Numbered from the stretch's first letter, positions 17,712-26,441 are shown. The stretch is DNA of 64,000 bases from JAXMHB01 sp046346965 (GCA_046346965.1 JAXMHB010000020.1:14706-78705); one strand, 5' to 3'. Numbers and translations: made by a program. Notes: generated from the sequence alone by a model not told the origin.

Positions 17712-18881
17712 TCACTCCGGCACCAGCATGCCGGCCACGTCAAAGGCGTAGGCGACGCGCTGGGCCTCGGCCAGCGGCACGCGCGCGGCGCTGGCGGCGG
17801 CGCGCAGCGTGCTGCCGCGCTCGAGTTCGGCGGCCACGCGGGCGGCGCGCGGATAGTCGCGGCGCAGATCCAGGCTGCCGAGCACGCGATAGCGCAGCTG
17901 CTCGTCCAGATCGGCGGCCGCCGCCTCAGGCGACAGATAGGCGCACAGCCATTGCAGCTCGGCGTAGGGACGCGCCGGCAGATCGCGCTTGATCGCCTCG
18001 AAATCCGCCGCCAACAGGGTGACGAAATCGCCGCGGCGCAGCCCGTGGCGGACGCAGTCCTCGAACACGCACAAGCCGGCGCGCGAGTAAAACTGCCGGT
18101 TGCGCGGATCGAAGGTCAGCTGCACGCCGTGGGCCTCGATGCGCGAGGGCCCGGGCAGCAGGCGTCCGCTCAAGTATTGCTCCAGCGGATGCACCGCCAC
18201 GGCGTCGTCCAGCGACAGCGACTGCAGCCCGGTGCTCAGCGCCTGCGCGGTGACATCGCGCCGGCCCATGCGCGACTGGCCGCCGTCGGTGCGGCCCTCG
18301 GTGGCTTCGACATCGACCTCGGTGCTGAGGCGCATCGCGCGCAGCGACTCGCGCTGTTCCTGGCGGATATCGCGCTTGAAGAAATCGTCGGCTTGGCGCA
18401 TCAACTCGGCCTCATGCGAGGGCGCCACCGGCGCCCAGCTGTCGTCGGCGATCAGCAGCGTGTCGTCGGCGCTCCAGCGCGGCGATACCTCGGTCTCGAA
18501 AATGTCGTCATAGACGTTGTGCTGGATCACCGGCGCCGGCGGCGCTGCCGGCGCGCTGACTGCTGCCGGCGCGTCCGGTGCGATGCCGACTAGATTGAAC
18601 AGGCTGACCAACTGATCCAGCGGCGGCGGCCACAGGATGGTTTCGATGCCGGCGCTGCCGAAGGCCGGATCGAGCAGGCGCACACGCCGCGGCGCATCCG
18701 GCAGCGGGGTTCCGGTCTCGCCGTTGTCGGCGATCAGCATCAGATCGACCTGACCATCGCCGTCACGCCGCAGGCGCCACTTGTCGACCAGCCGCACAGC
18801 GGCACGGCGCAAGGACAGTCGCAGCCAGGCGACTTCCTCGTCCGTGCCCCCGATGAATTCCACTACCCGCTCATGCTTCAT
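17712..18881 (-). CDS. Conserved-looking protein of unknown function
   Basis: A 389-residue soluble protein without signal peptide or membrane helix. I do not recognise a family. The first about 110 residues look like a compact alpha/beta domain (VVEFIGGTDEEVAWLRLSLR, QVDLMLIADNGE). A Pro/Ala-rich linker (about 110-125) and an acidic, low-complexity middle region follow. The last about 140 residues are helical, ending in a stretch resembling a winged helix (ERGSTLRAAASAARVPLAEA). The architecture suggests a regulatory or scaffold protein. It is co-oriented with the transglutaminase and ATP-grasp genes upstream but separated by 171 bp containing palindromic repeats, so it may be a separate unit. 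The start ATG at 18881 has no strong ribosome site. Confidence 0.72.
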   Translation of the reverse strand: MKHERVVEFIGGTDEEVAWLRLSLRRAAVRLVDKWRLRRDGDGQVDLMLIADNGETGTPLPDAPRRVRLLDPAFGSAGIETILWPPPLDQLVSLFNLVGIAPDAPAAVSAPAAPPAPVIQHNVYDDIFETEVSPRWSADDTLLIADDSWAPVAPSHEAELMRQADDFFKRDIRQEQRESLRAMRLSTEVDVEATEGRTDGGQSRMGRRDVTAQALSTGLQSLSLDDAVAVHPLEQYLSGRLLPGPSRIEAHGVQLTFDPRNRQFYSRAGLCVFEDCVRHGLRRGDFVTLLAADFEAIKRDLPARPYAELQWLCAYLSPEAAAADLDEQLRYRVLGSLDLRRDYPRAARVAAELERGSTLRAAASAARVPLAEAQRVAYAFDVAGMLVPE

Positions 18882-18966
18882 CTCAGCTGACCGGCCCCCT
18901 TGCCGTCTGCATCGCCGTTGCGAATGTTAACGGCTGTGCGCCGTGCATGGGGACTACGGCCAGCGC

Positions 18967-19026
18967 CCCAGGCGCCGGGGACCGGCGCCCTCCTTGAGGC
19001 CCAGACGCCGGGGACCGGCGCCCTCC
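18967..19026. repeat. Two 27-bp GC-rich direct repeats with palindromic cores
   Basis: Copies at 18967-18993 and 19000-19026 differ at one base and have a 33-bp period. Each contains CGCCGG-GGA-CCGGCG, able to form a short hairpin; the first copy extends to a 7-bp stem. They lie in the gap between the transglutaminase-like gene and the unknown gene. They resemble REP-type intergenic palindromes and may act as transcript-end structures. Confidence 0.75.
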
Positions 19027-19052
19027 GCGGATCGGCGCCCACCCGACGGCCC

Positions 19053-19961
19053 TCAGGCCGGCGCTTCTTCCACGGTGACCGCGACGTGCGGTTGATGGGC
19101 ACCGCCGCCCAGGATGACGCCGCGCAGCGGCGAGACATCGCCGAAATCGCGGCCCCAGCCGAGCAGGATGTGCTGGGTGTCCGGGATCACGTTATTGGTC
19201 GGATCGAAAGCCACCCAACCCTGCTGCGGGCAATACACGGCGACCCAGGCATGCGAGGCATCGGCGCCGATCAGGCGCGGGCGGCCCGGCGGCGGCAGTG
19301 TCAGCAGATAGCCGCTCAGATAGCGCGCCGGCAGCGCCAGTGCGCGCAGGCAGGCGATCATCAGATGGGCGTAGTCCTGGCAGACGCCGCGGCGCCGCGC
19401 CAGTACCTCGGGCAGCGGCGTGGCGATCTGGGTGGCGCTGGCATCGAAGCGGAACTCGCGGTGGATCTTCTGCATCAGCGCCATCGCCGCGGCCAGCAGC
19501 GGCCGCTCCGGGGTGAAGCAGTCCGCCGCGTAATCGCCGAAGGGCGTCGACACCGGCACGTAGGGCGACTGAAAGCGGAACTGGCTGGCCTCCAGCAGCG
19601 CCTGATCCGGCGCCTGCCCGGCCTGATAGCGCCAGCGCTCGCGCACCTGCTCCCAGGACGGCGAGGCCGCCGGGTCCAGCGGCGCTCGCGGGGTGATGGC
19701 CACGCGCATCTGCGAGCGCACCGACAGGCGCCGATGCGGGCGATCGAACTCCAGCCGGGTGACTGGATTGCCAAAGGCATCCCATTCGGCCACCTGGCGC
19801 GTCGGCGCCGGCTCGCAGTGGAGCTGCCAGTCCAGGCACTGCTGCAGCGGCTGCGGACGCGGCGCCAGATGCAGCAATTGCTGCGACAGCGACACCGGCA
19901 GCGCGTACTCGTAGTGGGTGTCGTGGGTGACGCGATAGTGGACCAGCGCCGGCGTGCTCAT
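19053..19961 (-). CDS. Transglutaminase-like cysteine protease-fold protein
   Basis: A 302-residue cytoplasmic protein. The start at 19961 overlaps the stop of the ATP-grasp gene by 4 nt (ATGA), implying translational coupling; longer readings are unsupported. An N-terminal bacterial transglutaminase-associated beta region (HYRVTHDTHYEYALPVSLSQ) leads into a transglutaminase core with an apparent Cys-His-Asp triad: Cys194 in RRGVCQDYAHL, His237 in ADASHAWVAVY and Asp253 in VAFDPTNN. Members of this family are regularly paired with circularly permuted ATP-grasp and alpha-E proteins. The pair has been proposed from comparative genomics to make or process a peptide or isopeptide bond. No biochemical role is established to my knowledge. 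Confidence 0.92.
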   Translation of the reverse strand: MSTPALVHYRVTHDTHYEYALPVSLSQQLLHLAPRPQPLQQCLDWQLHCEPAPTRQVAEWDAFGNPVTRLEFDRPHRRLSVRSQMRVAITPRAPLDPAASPSWEQVRERWRYQAGQAPDQALLEASQFRFQSPYVPVSTPFGDYAADCFTPERPLLAAAMALMQKIHREFRFDASATQIATPLPEVLARRRGVCQDYAHLMIACLRALALPARYLSGYLLTLPPPGRPRLIGADASHAWVAVYCPQQGWVAFDPTNNVIPDTQHILLGWGRDFGDVSPLRGVILGGGAHQPHVAVTVEEAPA

Positions 19962-22414
19962 GTGGACAAGGTGCTCTGACTGACCGCATCGACGTGGGCG
20001 AAGTGCCGCAGCATCAGTTGTTCCGACAATGCCCGCAGCGTCGCCGTGGCCTGCTCCAGCAGTGCGCACAGCGGTAGTCGGGCGCCCACACCGTCGTCGA
20101 TCAGGGGTTGCAGATTCAGGCCGCGCAGTGCGCCCGGCAACGCCGCCAGCGCCTCGCACGCGGGCAGATCTGCGCCCAGGCGCGTCAGCGTGTCGAGCAG
20201 ACGATCCAGCTGAAAGCCGAGTGCGTGCGGATTGCTGTCGTCGAGCAGCAGCAGATCGAGCACTGGCATCAGCTGCGGCGAGGCCAGATAGCGGGTGCGA
20301 TAGGTGATGGTGCTGTTGCCGAGCTCCAGCAGCCAGGCCAGCGTGCGCAGATCGAGTGTGCCGGGCAGGCGCAGCGCGGCGGCCAGCACCGCGGCCTGAA
20401 ACTGCAGGCGCTCGACGCTGCGGCCGACCATCAGAAAGCGCCAGCTGTCGTCGCGCACCATGTCATCGAGCGCAAACCCGCTCATCGCCGTGGTCGCGAT
20501 CAGCAGCCGATTGAGGAAGCTGCTGGCCCGCGCCCGCGTCATCGGCGCGCCATCGAGCTGCCCAGCCTCCCGCTGCAACTCCATGATCGCGCGCCAGTTT
20601 TCCATCGACAGCCGGGCGCGCACCTGGGCCGCCGACCAGCACAGCCGACGCAGATCCGCGTGCAGGCTGGTGGCCCACTGCGCCTCGGTGATCGCCACCA
20701 GCAGCGCATCCTCCACCTCGCTGCGGATCGGCAGCACGCCCAAACCCTGGGCGATCGCCAGCCCGGCACTGAACGCGGGCGCATCGGCATCGGCTTCCAT
20801 ATGCCGAGTCAGCAGGCTGCGCAGCAGCCGCGCATGGCCATCGCAGCGCTCGCAGTAACGCCCCAGCCAGTACAGATTCTCGACCGTGCGCGAGAGCAGA
20901 TAGGGATCGTGGCGCACCACGCGATCGATGCGCGGCGAGCGCACCAGATCCGGGCTCAAGCCGGGCCCGGCGTACACCCAGGTGTCCTTGCTGCCGCCGC
21001 CACGCTGCATCGACACCACCTGGGCGTCGCTGCGGCCGGCCACCCGGGTCAGTCCGCCGGGCAGCACCCGGTAACCTTCCGCGGTCGCGACCGCGTACAC
21101 GCGCATGCTGATCGCGCGCGCCACCAGCTGATCGCTGCCCTCGCGATCCCAGATCGGCGCCTGCGAGAGGCGCACCAACTCCTGGGCGACGTAGGCATGC
21201 GGCCGACGCCGGATGCGCGCCTTCAGCTCGCGCAGCGCGCTGCGGCTCAGGCTGGCGCCGAACACCGGCTCGAAGCGCTGCGAGGGAAACGCCGGCTTGA
21301 TCACCAGTTCCTCCAGCCGCCGCAGCGCGTCGCGCATGACCGGCTCCTCGCCGCACCACCAGGTCGCCACCGAGGGTAGCTGCAGCGGCTCGCCCAGCCA
21401 GCGTTCGGCAATCGCCGGAATGAAGCCAAGCAGCCCGGGCGATTCCAGCACGCCGGTGCCGAGCGCATTGGCGATCAGCACGCGGCCGGCGCGCGCGGCA
21501 TCGAGCAGGCCGGGTACGCCGATCGCCGAATCCCCGCGCAGCTCCAACGGATCGCACCAGTCGTCGTCGAGCCGCCGCAGGATGGCGTGGACGCGCTTCA
21601 GGCCGCCCAGCGTCTTCAGATAGACGCTGCCGGCGCGCACCGTCAGGTCCTGGCCTTCCACCAGCGGACACCCCAACTGGCGCGCCAGATAGGCGTGCTC
21701 GAAGTAGGTTTCGTTGTAGCGCCCGGGCGTCAGCAGCACCGTCAGCGGCGCACCCTCGTCATCCGCCGCCAGCTCGCTCAGGCGGTCGCGCAGTGCGGCA
21801 AACCAGCCTTCCAGCCGCCGAATGCCGAGCTGCCGGTAGAGCTCGGGAAAGGCGCCGGCGACGATATGCCGGTTCTCCAGCGCATAGCCCGCACCCGAGG
21901 GCGCCTGGGTGCGATCAGCGATCACCCACCAGCGGCCGTCCGGCGCGCGCGCCAGATCGGCGGCGTAGACGTGCAACCAGGTATCGCCGCGCGGACGCAT
22001 GCCCTGCGCCGGCCACAGGTAGTTGTTGTGCCCGTAGATCAGATCCGGCGGCAGCAGTCCTTCCTTCAGCAGCGTCTGCGGCCCGTACAGATCGGCCACC
22101 ACGCGATCCAGCAGGCGCGCGCGCTGGGCCACCCCGGCCGCCAGCCGGGCCCATTCATCGGCCGGGATCAGCTGCGGCAGCAGGTCCAGATCCCAGGGAC
22201 GATTGTCGCCCTTGGGGTCGGCGTAGACGTTGTAGGTAACGCCGTTTTCCTGAATCTGCCGCGACACATACTCCCAGCGCTCGCGCAGCTCGGCGGGATC
22301 GATGCGATCGAGCTCGCCCAGCACCGGCCGCCAGTGGGTGCGCGGCGCGCCGTCGGCGTGCAACTCGTCAAAGCGTCCATCCGGCGTGTGGTAACGCGCT
22401 AGCAGGCTGTGCAT
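19958..22414 (-). CDS. Circularly permuted ATP-grasp protein fused to alpha-E domain
   Basis: An 818-residue fusion. The first about 470 residues match the circularly permuted ATP-grasp family: NVYADPKGDNRPWDLDLLPQ, ENRHIVAGAFPEL, LTPGRYNETYFEHAYLA, IANALGTGVLES and PGGLTRVAGR are landmarks. From about 500 onward it is an all-helical alpha-E domain beginning SRTVENLYWLGRYCERCDGH. In many genomes these are two separate genes; here they are one polypeptide, which strengthens the idea that they act in one complex. The ATP-grasp fold predicts carboxylate-amine ligation through an acyl phosphate. The transglutaminase gene overlaps its 3' end. The start at 22414 lacks a strong ribosome site. Substrate unknown. 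Confidence 0.93.
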   Translation of the reverse strand: MHSLLARYHTPDGRFDELHADGAPRTHWRPVLGELDRIDPAELRERWEYVSRQIQENGVTYNVYADPKGDNRPWDLDLLPQLIPADEWARLAAGVAQRARLLDRVVADLYGPQTLLKEGLLPPDLIYGHNNYLWPAQGMRPRGDTWLHVYAADLARAPDGRWWVIADRTQAPSGAGYALENRHIVAGAFPELYRQLGIRRLEGWFAALRDRLSELAADDEGAPLTVLLTPGRYNETYFEHAYLARQLGCPLVEGQDLTVRAGSVYLKTLGGLKRVHAILRRLDDDWCDPLELRGDSAIGVPGLLDAARAGRVLIANALGTGVLESPGLLGFIPAIAERWLGEPLQLPSVATWWCGEEPVMRDALRRLEELVIKPAFPSQRFEPVFGASLSRSALRELKARIRRRPHAYVAQELVRLSQAPIWDREGSDQLVARAISMRVYAVATAEGYRVLPGGLTRVAGRSDAQVVSMQRGGGSKDTWVYAGPGLSPDLVRSPRIDRVVRHDPYLLSRTVENLYWLGRYCERCDGHARLLRSLLTRHMEADADAPAFSAGLAIAQGLGVLPIRSEVEDALLVAITEAQWATSLHADLRRLCWSAAQVRARLSMENWRAIMELQREAGQLDGAPMTRARASSFLNRLLIATTAMSGFALDDMVRDDSWRFLMVGRSVERLQFQAAVLAAALRLPGTLDLRTLAWLLELGNSTITYRTRYLASPQLMPVLDLLLLDDSNPHALGFQLDRLLDTLTRLGADLPACEALAALPGALRGLNLQPLIDDGVGARLPLCALLEQATATLRALSEQLMLRHFAHVDAVSQSTLST

Positions 22415-22603
22415 CAGGGGTCGCTACCGGCAATCAGGGCACCAGTGTCGCGGGTTTGCTGGCGCGATACCAGCCGGCAGTCGGCGCGGCGCCTACAAAC
22501 CCTGGTCACGGCAGCGTTCGTGGCCCGACGCCGGCGCCAGCCTGGATACTTGCTCGACAGCGCCAGCCGCAGTCTGCTCGCCATCCAACCCGCAGGAATC
22601 GCC

Positions 22604-23542
22604 ATGAACGCCGCCCATCGTGCCAAATACCAGCGCCTGATCGACTACTGCCGCACTTTCAAGCCCGAGCGCTGCGCCGTGGTGCATCCCTGCGACATCG
22701 AATCGCTGCGCGGCGCGGTGGAGGCCGGCGTGCTCGGGCTGATCACGCCGGTGCTGGTCGGGCCGCAGGCGCGTATCGAGGCGCTGGCGCGGGAGCATGG
22801 CCTGGACCTGAGCCCATTCGAACGCGTGGACGTGCCGCATAGTCACGCCGCCGCCGAGCACGCCGTGATGCTGGCGCGCACTGGTCAAGTCAGCCTGCTG
22901 ATGAAGGGCAGCCTGCACACCAACGAGCTGATGTCGGCGGTGGTGGCGCGCGAAGGCGGCCTGCGCACCGAGCGCCGCATCAGCCACTGTTTCGTCATGG
23001 ATGTGCCGGCGCTGGATCGCGTGGTCATCATCTCCGATGCCGCGGTCAACATTTTCCCGACGCTGGACGAGAAGATGCACATCGTGCAGAACGCCATTGA
23101 TCTGGCGCATGCGCTGGGCAATCCGCAGCCCAAGGTGGCGATCCTGTCGGCCACCGAGAGCGTCAACCCGAAAATCGCCTCGACGCTGGACGCCGCCGCG
23201 CTGTGCAAGATGGCAGACCGCGGCCAGATCACCGGCGGGCTGCTCGACGGTCCGCTGGCACTGGACAACGCGGTGGATCTGAACGCGGCCAAGATCAAGA
23301 TGATCGAGTCGCCGGTGGCCGGGCGCGCCGACATCCTGATCACGCCCGACCTCGAAGCCGGCAACATGCTGGCCAAGAGCCTGAGCTTCATGGCCGATGC
23401 CGATGCCGCCGGCATCGTGCTCGGCGCGCGCGTGCCGATCGTGCTCACCAGCCGCGCCGACACGCTGGAAGCACGGCTGGCCTCCTGCGCCATCGCCGTG
23501 CTGGTGGTGCGCTTCCGCCGCGAGCCGCGGCTGCCCGCATGA
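22604..23542 (+). CDS. Phosphate acetyl/butyryltransferase family protein
   Basis: A 312-residue protein of the phosphotransacetylase family, which moves an acyl group between CoA and phosphate. The start at 22604 follows AGGA. Recognisable family segments are LLMKGSLHTNELMSAVVARE, SHCFVMDVPALDRVVIISDA, VAILSATESVNPKIASTLDA and ITGGLLDGPLALDNAV. The length fits the short Ptb/Pta type without the long N-terminal regulatory domain. Its stop overlaps the acetate kinase start by 4 nt, so the two enzymes form an acyl-CoA to acyl-phosphate to ATP pathway. Whether acetyl or butyryl is preferred cannot be read from sequence. Confidence 0.92.
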   Translation: MNAAHRAKYQRLIDYCRTFKPERCAVVHPCDIESLRGAVEAGVLGLITPVLVGPQARIEALAREHGLDLSPFERVDVPHSHAAAEHAVMLARTGQVSLLMKGSLHTNELMSAVVAREGGLRTERRISHCFVMDVPALDRVVIISDAAVNIFPTLDEKMHIVQNAIDLAHALGNPQPKVAILSATESVNPKIASTLDAAALCKMADRGQITGGLLDGPLALDNAVDLNAAKIKMIESPVAGRADILITPDLEAGNMLAKSLSFMADADAAGIVLGARVPIVLTSRADTLEARLASCAIAVLVVRFRREPRLPA

Positions 23543-24690
23543 ACGCGGTGCTGGTGCTGAACGCGGGCTCCTCCAGCCTCAAATTTGCGCTCTACGACGC
23601 GGCCGGCCGCTGCTTGCACGGCCAGCTGCAGGGCATGCTGAGCACGCCGAGCTTGCGCGTGTACGCCGGCGACGCGCCCATCGCCACGCAGCGCTGGGAC
23701 GCGCCGATCAGCGCCGACAGCGCGCTCGATCGCGTGCTGGACGGCCTGCAGTCGTGGGCGCCCGAACACAGCCTCGGCGCCGTCGGCCATCGCGTGGTCC
23801 ACGGCGGCCTGCGCGCCCAGCCGGCGCGCGTGGATGCCGCGCTGCTGGCCGAACTCGACGCGCTCACGCCGCTGGCTCCGCTGCACCAACCCGCCAACCT
23901 CGCGGCCATCCGCCGCATCGCCGCGCGCGCGCCGACGCTGCCGCAGGTGGCCTGTTTCGACACCGCCTTCCACCGCACGCAGAACGAACTGCAGCAACGC
24001 TACGCGCTGCCGCCGGCCTGGTTCGACGCCGGCGTGCGTCGCTACGGCTACCATGGCCTGTCCTACCAGTGGATCGCCAGCCAGCTGCCAGCGCTCGATG
24101 CCGACGCGGCGGCCGGACGCAGCATCGTGCTGCACCTCGGCAATGGCTGCAGCCTGTGCGCCTTGCACCAAGGGCACAGCGTGGCGACCAGCATGGGCTT
24201 CAGCACGCTGGACGGCGTGCCGATGGCCACCCGCAGCGGCGCGCTCGATCCCGGCGTGCTGCTGTATTTGCTGCGCCAGGGCCTGTCGCTGGACGCGCTC
24301 GAAGACCTGCTGTACCGCCAATCGGGCTGGCTCGGCGTTTCCGGACTGTCAGCCGATATGCGCGTGCTGCTCGCCAGCGAGCAGCCGTCGGCACGGCTGG
24401 CGATAGCCCTGTTCGTCGAACGCGTGGTGGCCGAGGTCGGCGCGCTGGCCGCTACCCTCGGCGGCCTGGATGCCCTGGTGTTTACCGGCGGCATCGGCGA
24501 AAACGCCGCCCCGATCCGCGCCGCCGTCTGCACGCGCCTGGAATGGCTGGGCCTGCGCCTCGACCCCAGCGCCAACGCCACCCACGGCCCGCGCATCAGC
24601 CACCCCGACAGCCGCCTCCGCGCCTATGTGCTGCCGACCAATGAGGAAGCGGTGATCGCACGCGAGACGCAGGCGCTGGTAGCTCAATAG
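23539..24690 (+). CDS. ackA: Acetate kinase
   Basis: A 383-residue kinase of the acetokinase family that makes ATP and acetate from acetyl phosphate. The start at 23539 overlaps the upstream acyltransferase stop (ATGA); longer readings run inside that gene. Motifs visible are VLVLNAGSSSLKFALY at the N-terminus, VGHRVVHGG, ACFDTAFHRT, RRYGYHGLSYQWIA, IVLHLGNGCSLCALHQGHSV, MGFSTLDGVPMATRSGALDP and the C-terminal VFTGGIGENAAPIRAAVC. Length is slightly below the usual about 400. No regulator is adjacent. Confidence 0.94.
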   Translation: MNAVLVLNAGSSSLKFALYDAAGRCLHGQLQGMLSTPSLRVYAGDAPIATQRWDAPISADSALDRVLDGLQSWAPEHSLGAVGHRVVHGGLRAQPARVDAALLAELDALTPLAPLHQPANLAAIRRIAARAPTLPQVACFDTAFHRTQNELQQRYALPPAWFDAGVRRYGYHGLSYQWIASQLPALDADAAAGRSIVLHLGNGCSLCALHQGHSVATSMGFSTLDGVPMATRSGALDPGVLLYLLRQGLSLDALEDLLYRQSGWLGVSGLSADMRVLLASEQPSARLAIALFVERVVAEVGALAATLGGLDALVFTGGIGENAAPIRAAVCTRLEWLGLRLDPSANATHGPRISHPDSRLRAYVLPTNEEAVIARETQALVAQ

Positions 24691-24731
24691 CAATTGGGGT
24701 TCTCGGGATGCCCCTCAAAGTGTAACTGTTG

Positions 24732-24760
24732 TTGACCTCTGTAAAACTGCCAGCTAGACT
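24732..24760 (+). promoter_or_regulatory. Candidate sigma70 promoter of the Cys-rich operon
   Basis: TTGACC (24732-24737), a 17-nt spacer and TAGACT (24755-24760) lie 30 nt before the start of the Cys-rich secreted protein gene. The -35 matches 5 of 6 and the -10 4 of 6. The predicted leader is only about 24 nt. The gap to ackA is 100 bp and looks lower in GC than the genes around it. Confidence 0.6.
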
Positions 24761-24790
24761 GGAGCTCCCTGTAATTGAACGGATAGCCTT

Positions 24791-25537
24791 ATGCGTCACT
24801 TGCTGATGGTACTCTTCTTGTCGATCTCTGTTTCTGCATTCGCGCAATCTTGCAACCAGCTCAATCTGGTTGGTATTCAGTCAGTCGAACGAGCTCGCGG
24901 GGCTAGGGATCTTGTTGGTGAGTTCAATGGACCAGGTGGTGAATCGAGATTAACGGTCTATGATGCGGGGAAGGGCGCATCGGTTCGAATAGACCTCGAA
25001 GGCGGTGAGACCTTTGACATACAAAGAGGAGTCGGAGGTCTATTTGTTAGGTCAAAAAACATGGCCAATGATGTGGCGCTGGAGGTTCCCGACGATCTGC
25101 AGTCCACAGTTACGGCACTGATTGGAGACGTTCAGGCAGGAGCCACGGATATTGGGCCGCTGAAGGACCTATTGAGCCACATTCCGCCGGACGAGACTGG
25201 CCAGGAAGTCGGGACTTTCGAGATTGTATCTCAACAGACACAATCACTGAATTGTGCCATTTCGGCTGCATCATCGATATTGGAGAATGCACCAGAAGCG
25301 CAGGCCTGCCTTAACGCTGCAACAGGGCACGTAGCAACGTCTGCGGGCGTGGGCGCAACTTGTACGCTTTGTGGTATCGCTGCTGTTTCGGTTTACTTCA
25401 CATGGGGAATTTCGGGTTGGAGCGCTGTTACTGCATGCACTAGTTGCGTTCTTGCGGCAGGTGGCAACTATATGACAGGAAACAACATGGAGCTGGCTTG
25501 CGCAGCTTTCATTGAGCACGAGCAAGAGGAGAACTAA
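24791..25537 (+). CDS. Secreted Cys-rich protein, lower GC, unknown function
   Basis: A 248-residue exported protein. A signal peptide (MRHLLMVLFLSISVSAFAQS) is followed at once by Cys21. The middle is polar and beta-like (about 35-100). The last third carries seven more cysteines (155, 173, 191, 194, 216, 219, 237), including two CxxC pairs that bracket a strongly hydrophobic segment (CTLCGIAAVSVYFTWG and TACTSCVLAAGG). The base composition looks clearly lower in GC than all neighbours, suggesting horizontal gain. The compact hydrophobic, Cys-paired C-terminus is reminiscent of processed bacteriocin or halocin-like peptides released from longer precursors, but I cannot assign a family. The next gene, 3 nt away, encodes a membrane protein. 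Confidence 0.8.
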   Translation: MRHLLMVLFLSISVSAFAQSCNQLNLVGIQSVERARGARDLVGEFNGPGGESRLTVYDAGKGASVRIDLEGGETFDIQRGVGGLFVRSKNMANDVALEVPDDLQSTVTALIGDVQAGATDIGPLKDLLSHIPPDETGQEVGTFEIVSQQTQSLNCAISAASSILENAPEAQACLNAATGHVATSAGVGATCTLCGIAAVSVYFTWGISGWSAVTACTSCVLAAGGNYMTGNNMELACAAFIEHEQEEN

Positions 25538-25540
25538 TCG

Positions 25541-25912
25541 ATGCTTAGTACTGGCATTCTTGCAACAATGGAGATCTTCTGGGCCGTAGTATTCTGGGGT
25601 CTCCTCATTGCTCCGCTCGTTGAAGCATTTGCCTACCGACCCATCTTCAAGCGATGGTGGCTCAATGGGCCGTTGGTGCTGCACTACGCTAAGGGCTATA
25701 TGAACTGGATGCTATGGTTCTCTGTGATTCTGGTGCAAGCGGCCCTGGTTCATATGGCATGGCAGAACCAGGCGTGGCCCGACCTTAGCAGTGCGCTGCA
25801 CAGCTTGAGCCATGCGGTCGGCGTCGCGGCGATTTTCACGACCGCTCACTTGGCGAACGGCAGGATTTTGGCCCGAATGAAGCGCTTTGGAGATCTGCCG
25901 AATTTGCCGTGA
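25541..25912 (+). CDS. Small membrane protein paired with the Cys-rich secreted protein
   Basis: A 123-residue protein with about three hydrophobic helices (MEIFWAVVFWGLLIAPLVEA, MNWMLWFSVILVQAALVHMA, and a weaker one near HSLSHAVGVAAIFTTAHLA). An AGAGGAGA ribosome site lies at the end of the upstream gene, and the gap is 3 nt, so the two are co-transcribed and probably work together. If the upstream product is a toxic peptide this would be a natural immunity or export partner; that is inference. No family recognised. Composition is also lower in GC than the flanking genome. Confidence 0.75.
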   Translation: MLSTGILATMEIFWAVVFWGLLIAPLVEAFAYRPIFKRWWLNGPLVLHYAKGYMNWMLWFSVILVQAALVHMAWQNQAWPDLSSALHSLSHAVGVAAIFTTAHLANGRILARMKRFGDLPNLP

Positions 25913-26046
25913 GCGCATCGGGCTCGCGTCCAAACGCTAGCATCCACAATTACCGCTTAGATAAATCGAGCACAGTTTGTGCATTATTAGGTTCTGCTGA
26001 GTCTTCGGGACCGCAGGCCTGCAGGTGCGGCGCGACGCGCTACCCT

Positions 26047-26302
26047 GCGTTATTGCAAGCCGTCGCCGCGCCGTAAGGCGTGGTGACGGTGTGGCAAACC
26101 AGGTTCATTCCTTCGATTTGGCTGTCTCGCCCGTCCCGCCGCTACGCAAGCAGCAGCAACACCTGGATTGCCGCAGTCCTCGTCCGCGGTGCGGACGAGG
26201 ACTTCGCAATGACGCCGTTCTGTTGCGGCAGTGGCGAGGTCTGGCAGCTGACGACCGGGCCGTAGGGTCACCCACGCAAGGTCCCGACATCCTGGGCGAC
26301 TA
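26047..26302. repeat. Dispersed repeat, copy A (about 256 bp)
   Basis: This non-coding stretch matches 28632-28886 over most of its length at roughly 80-85% by eye. It opens with GCGTTATTGCAAGCCG, carries TGTGGCAAACCAGG and AACACCTGGATTGCCGCAG, then a hairpin CCTCGTCCGC-GGT-GCGGACGAGG (26178-26200), then TTCGCAATGACGCCGTTCT. The words CGTCATTGCGAA and GGCAATCCAG are typical of a repeat family scattered through many proteobacterial genomes. The 25913-26046 stretch before it shows no gene. Confidence 0.85.
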
Positions 26303-26310
26303 AGCCACCG

Positions 26311-26373
26311 GCGTCATTGCGAACCACCGCCGCGCCTCACGGCGCGGCGGTGGTGTGGCAATCCAGCTTTTGG
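26311..26373. repeat. Dispersed repeat, partial copy
   Basis: A short copy of the left end only: GCGTCATTGCGAACCACCGC, a GC-rich inverted repeat (CCGCCGCG.. / ..CGCGGCGG) and GTGTGGCAATCCAG. It lies 8 bp after copy A in the same orientation. The stretch 26374-26441 that follows holds nothing recognisable. Confidence 0.75.
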
Positions 26374-26441
26374 GCAAGGCCTGACGCCGTCTGTTGGCCG
26401 CGGCACCCGGCTACCGGCTGTACTCCTGCCGGTTAGCGCCA

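Noticed and set aside
24791..25537. Lipoprotein assignment for the Cys-rich protein (Cys21 after the signal peptide)
   Set aside because: The residues before Cys21 (AFAQS) lack the Leu-rich lipobox pattern; cleavage at AFA-QS by signal peptidase I is more likely.
26025..26303. Short overlapping frames in the repeat copies
   Set aside because: The same DNA occurs at 28632-28886 with disrupted frames, so coding is not conserved; the signal is the repeat itself.
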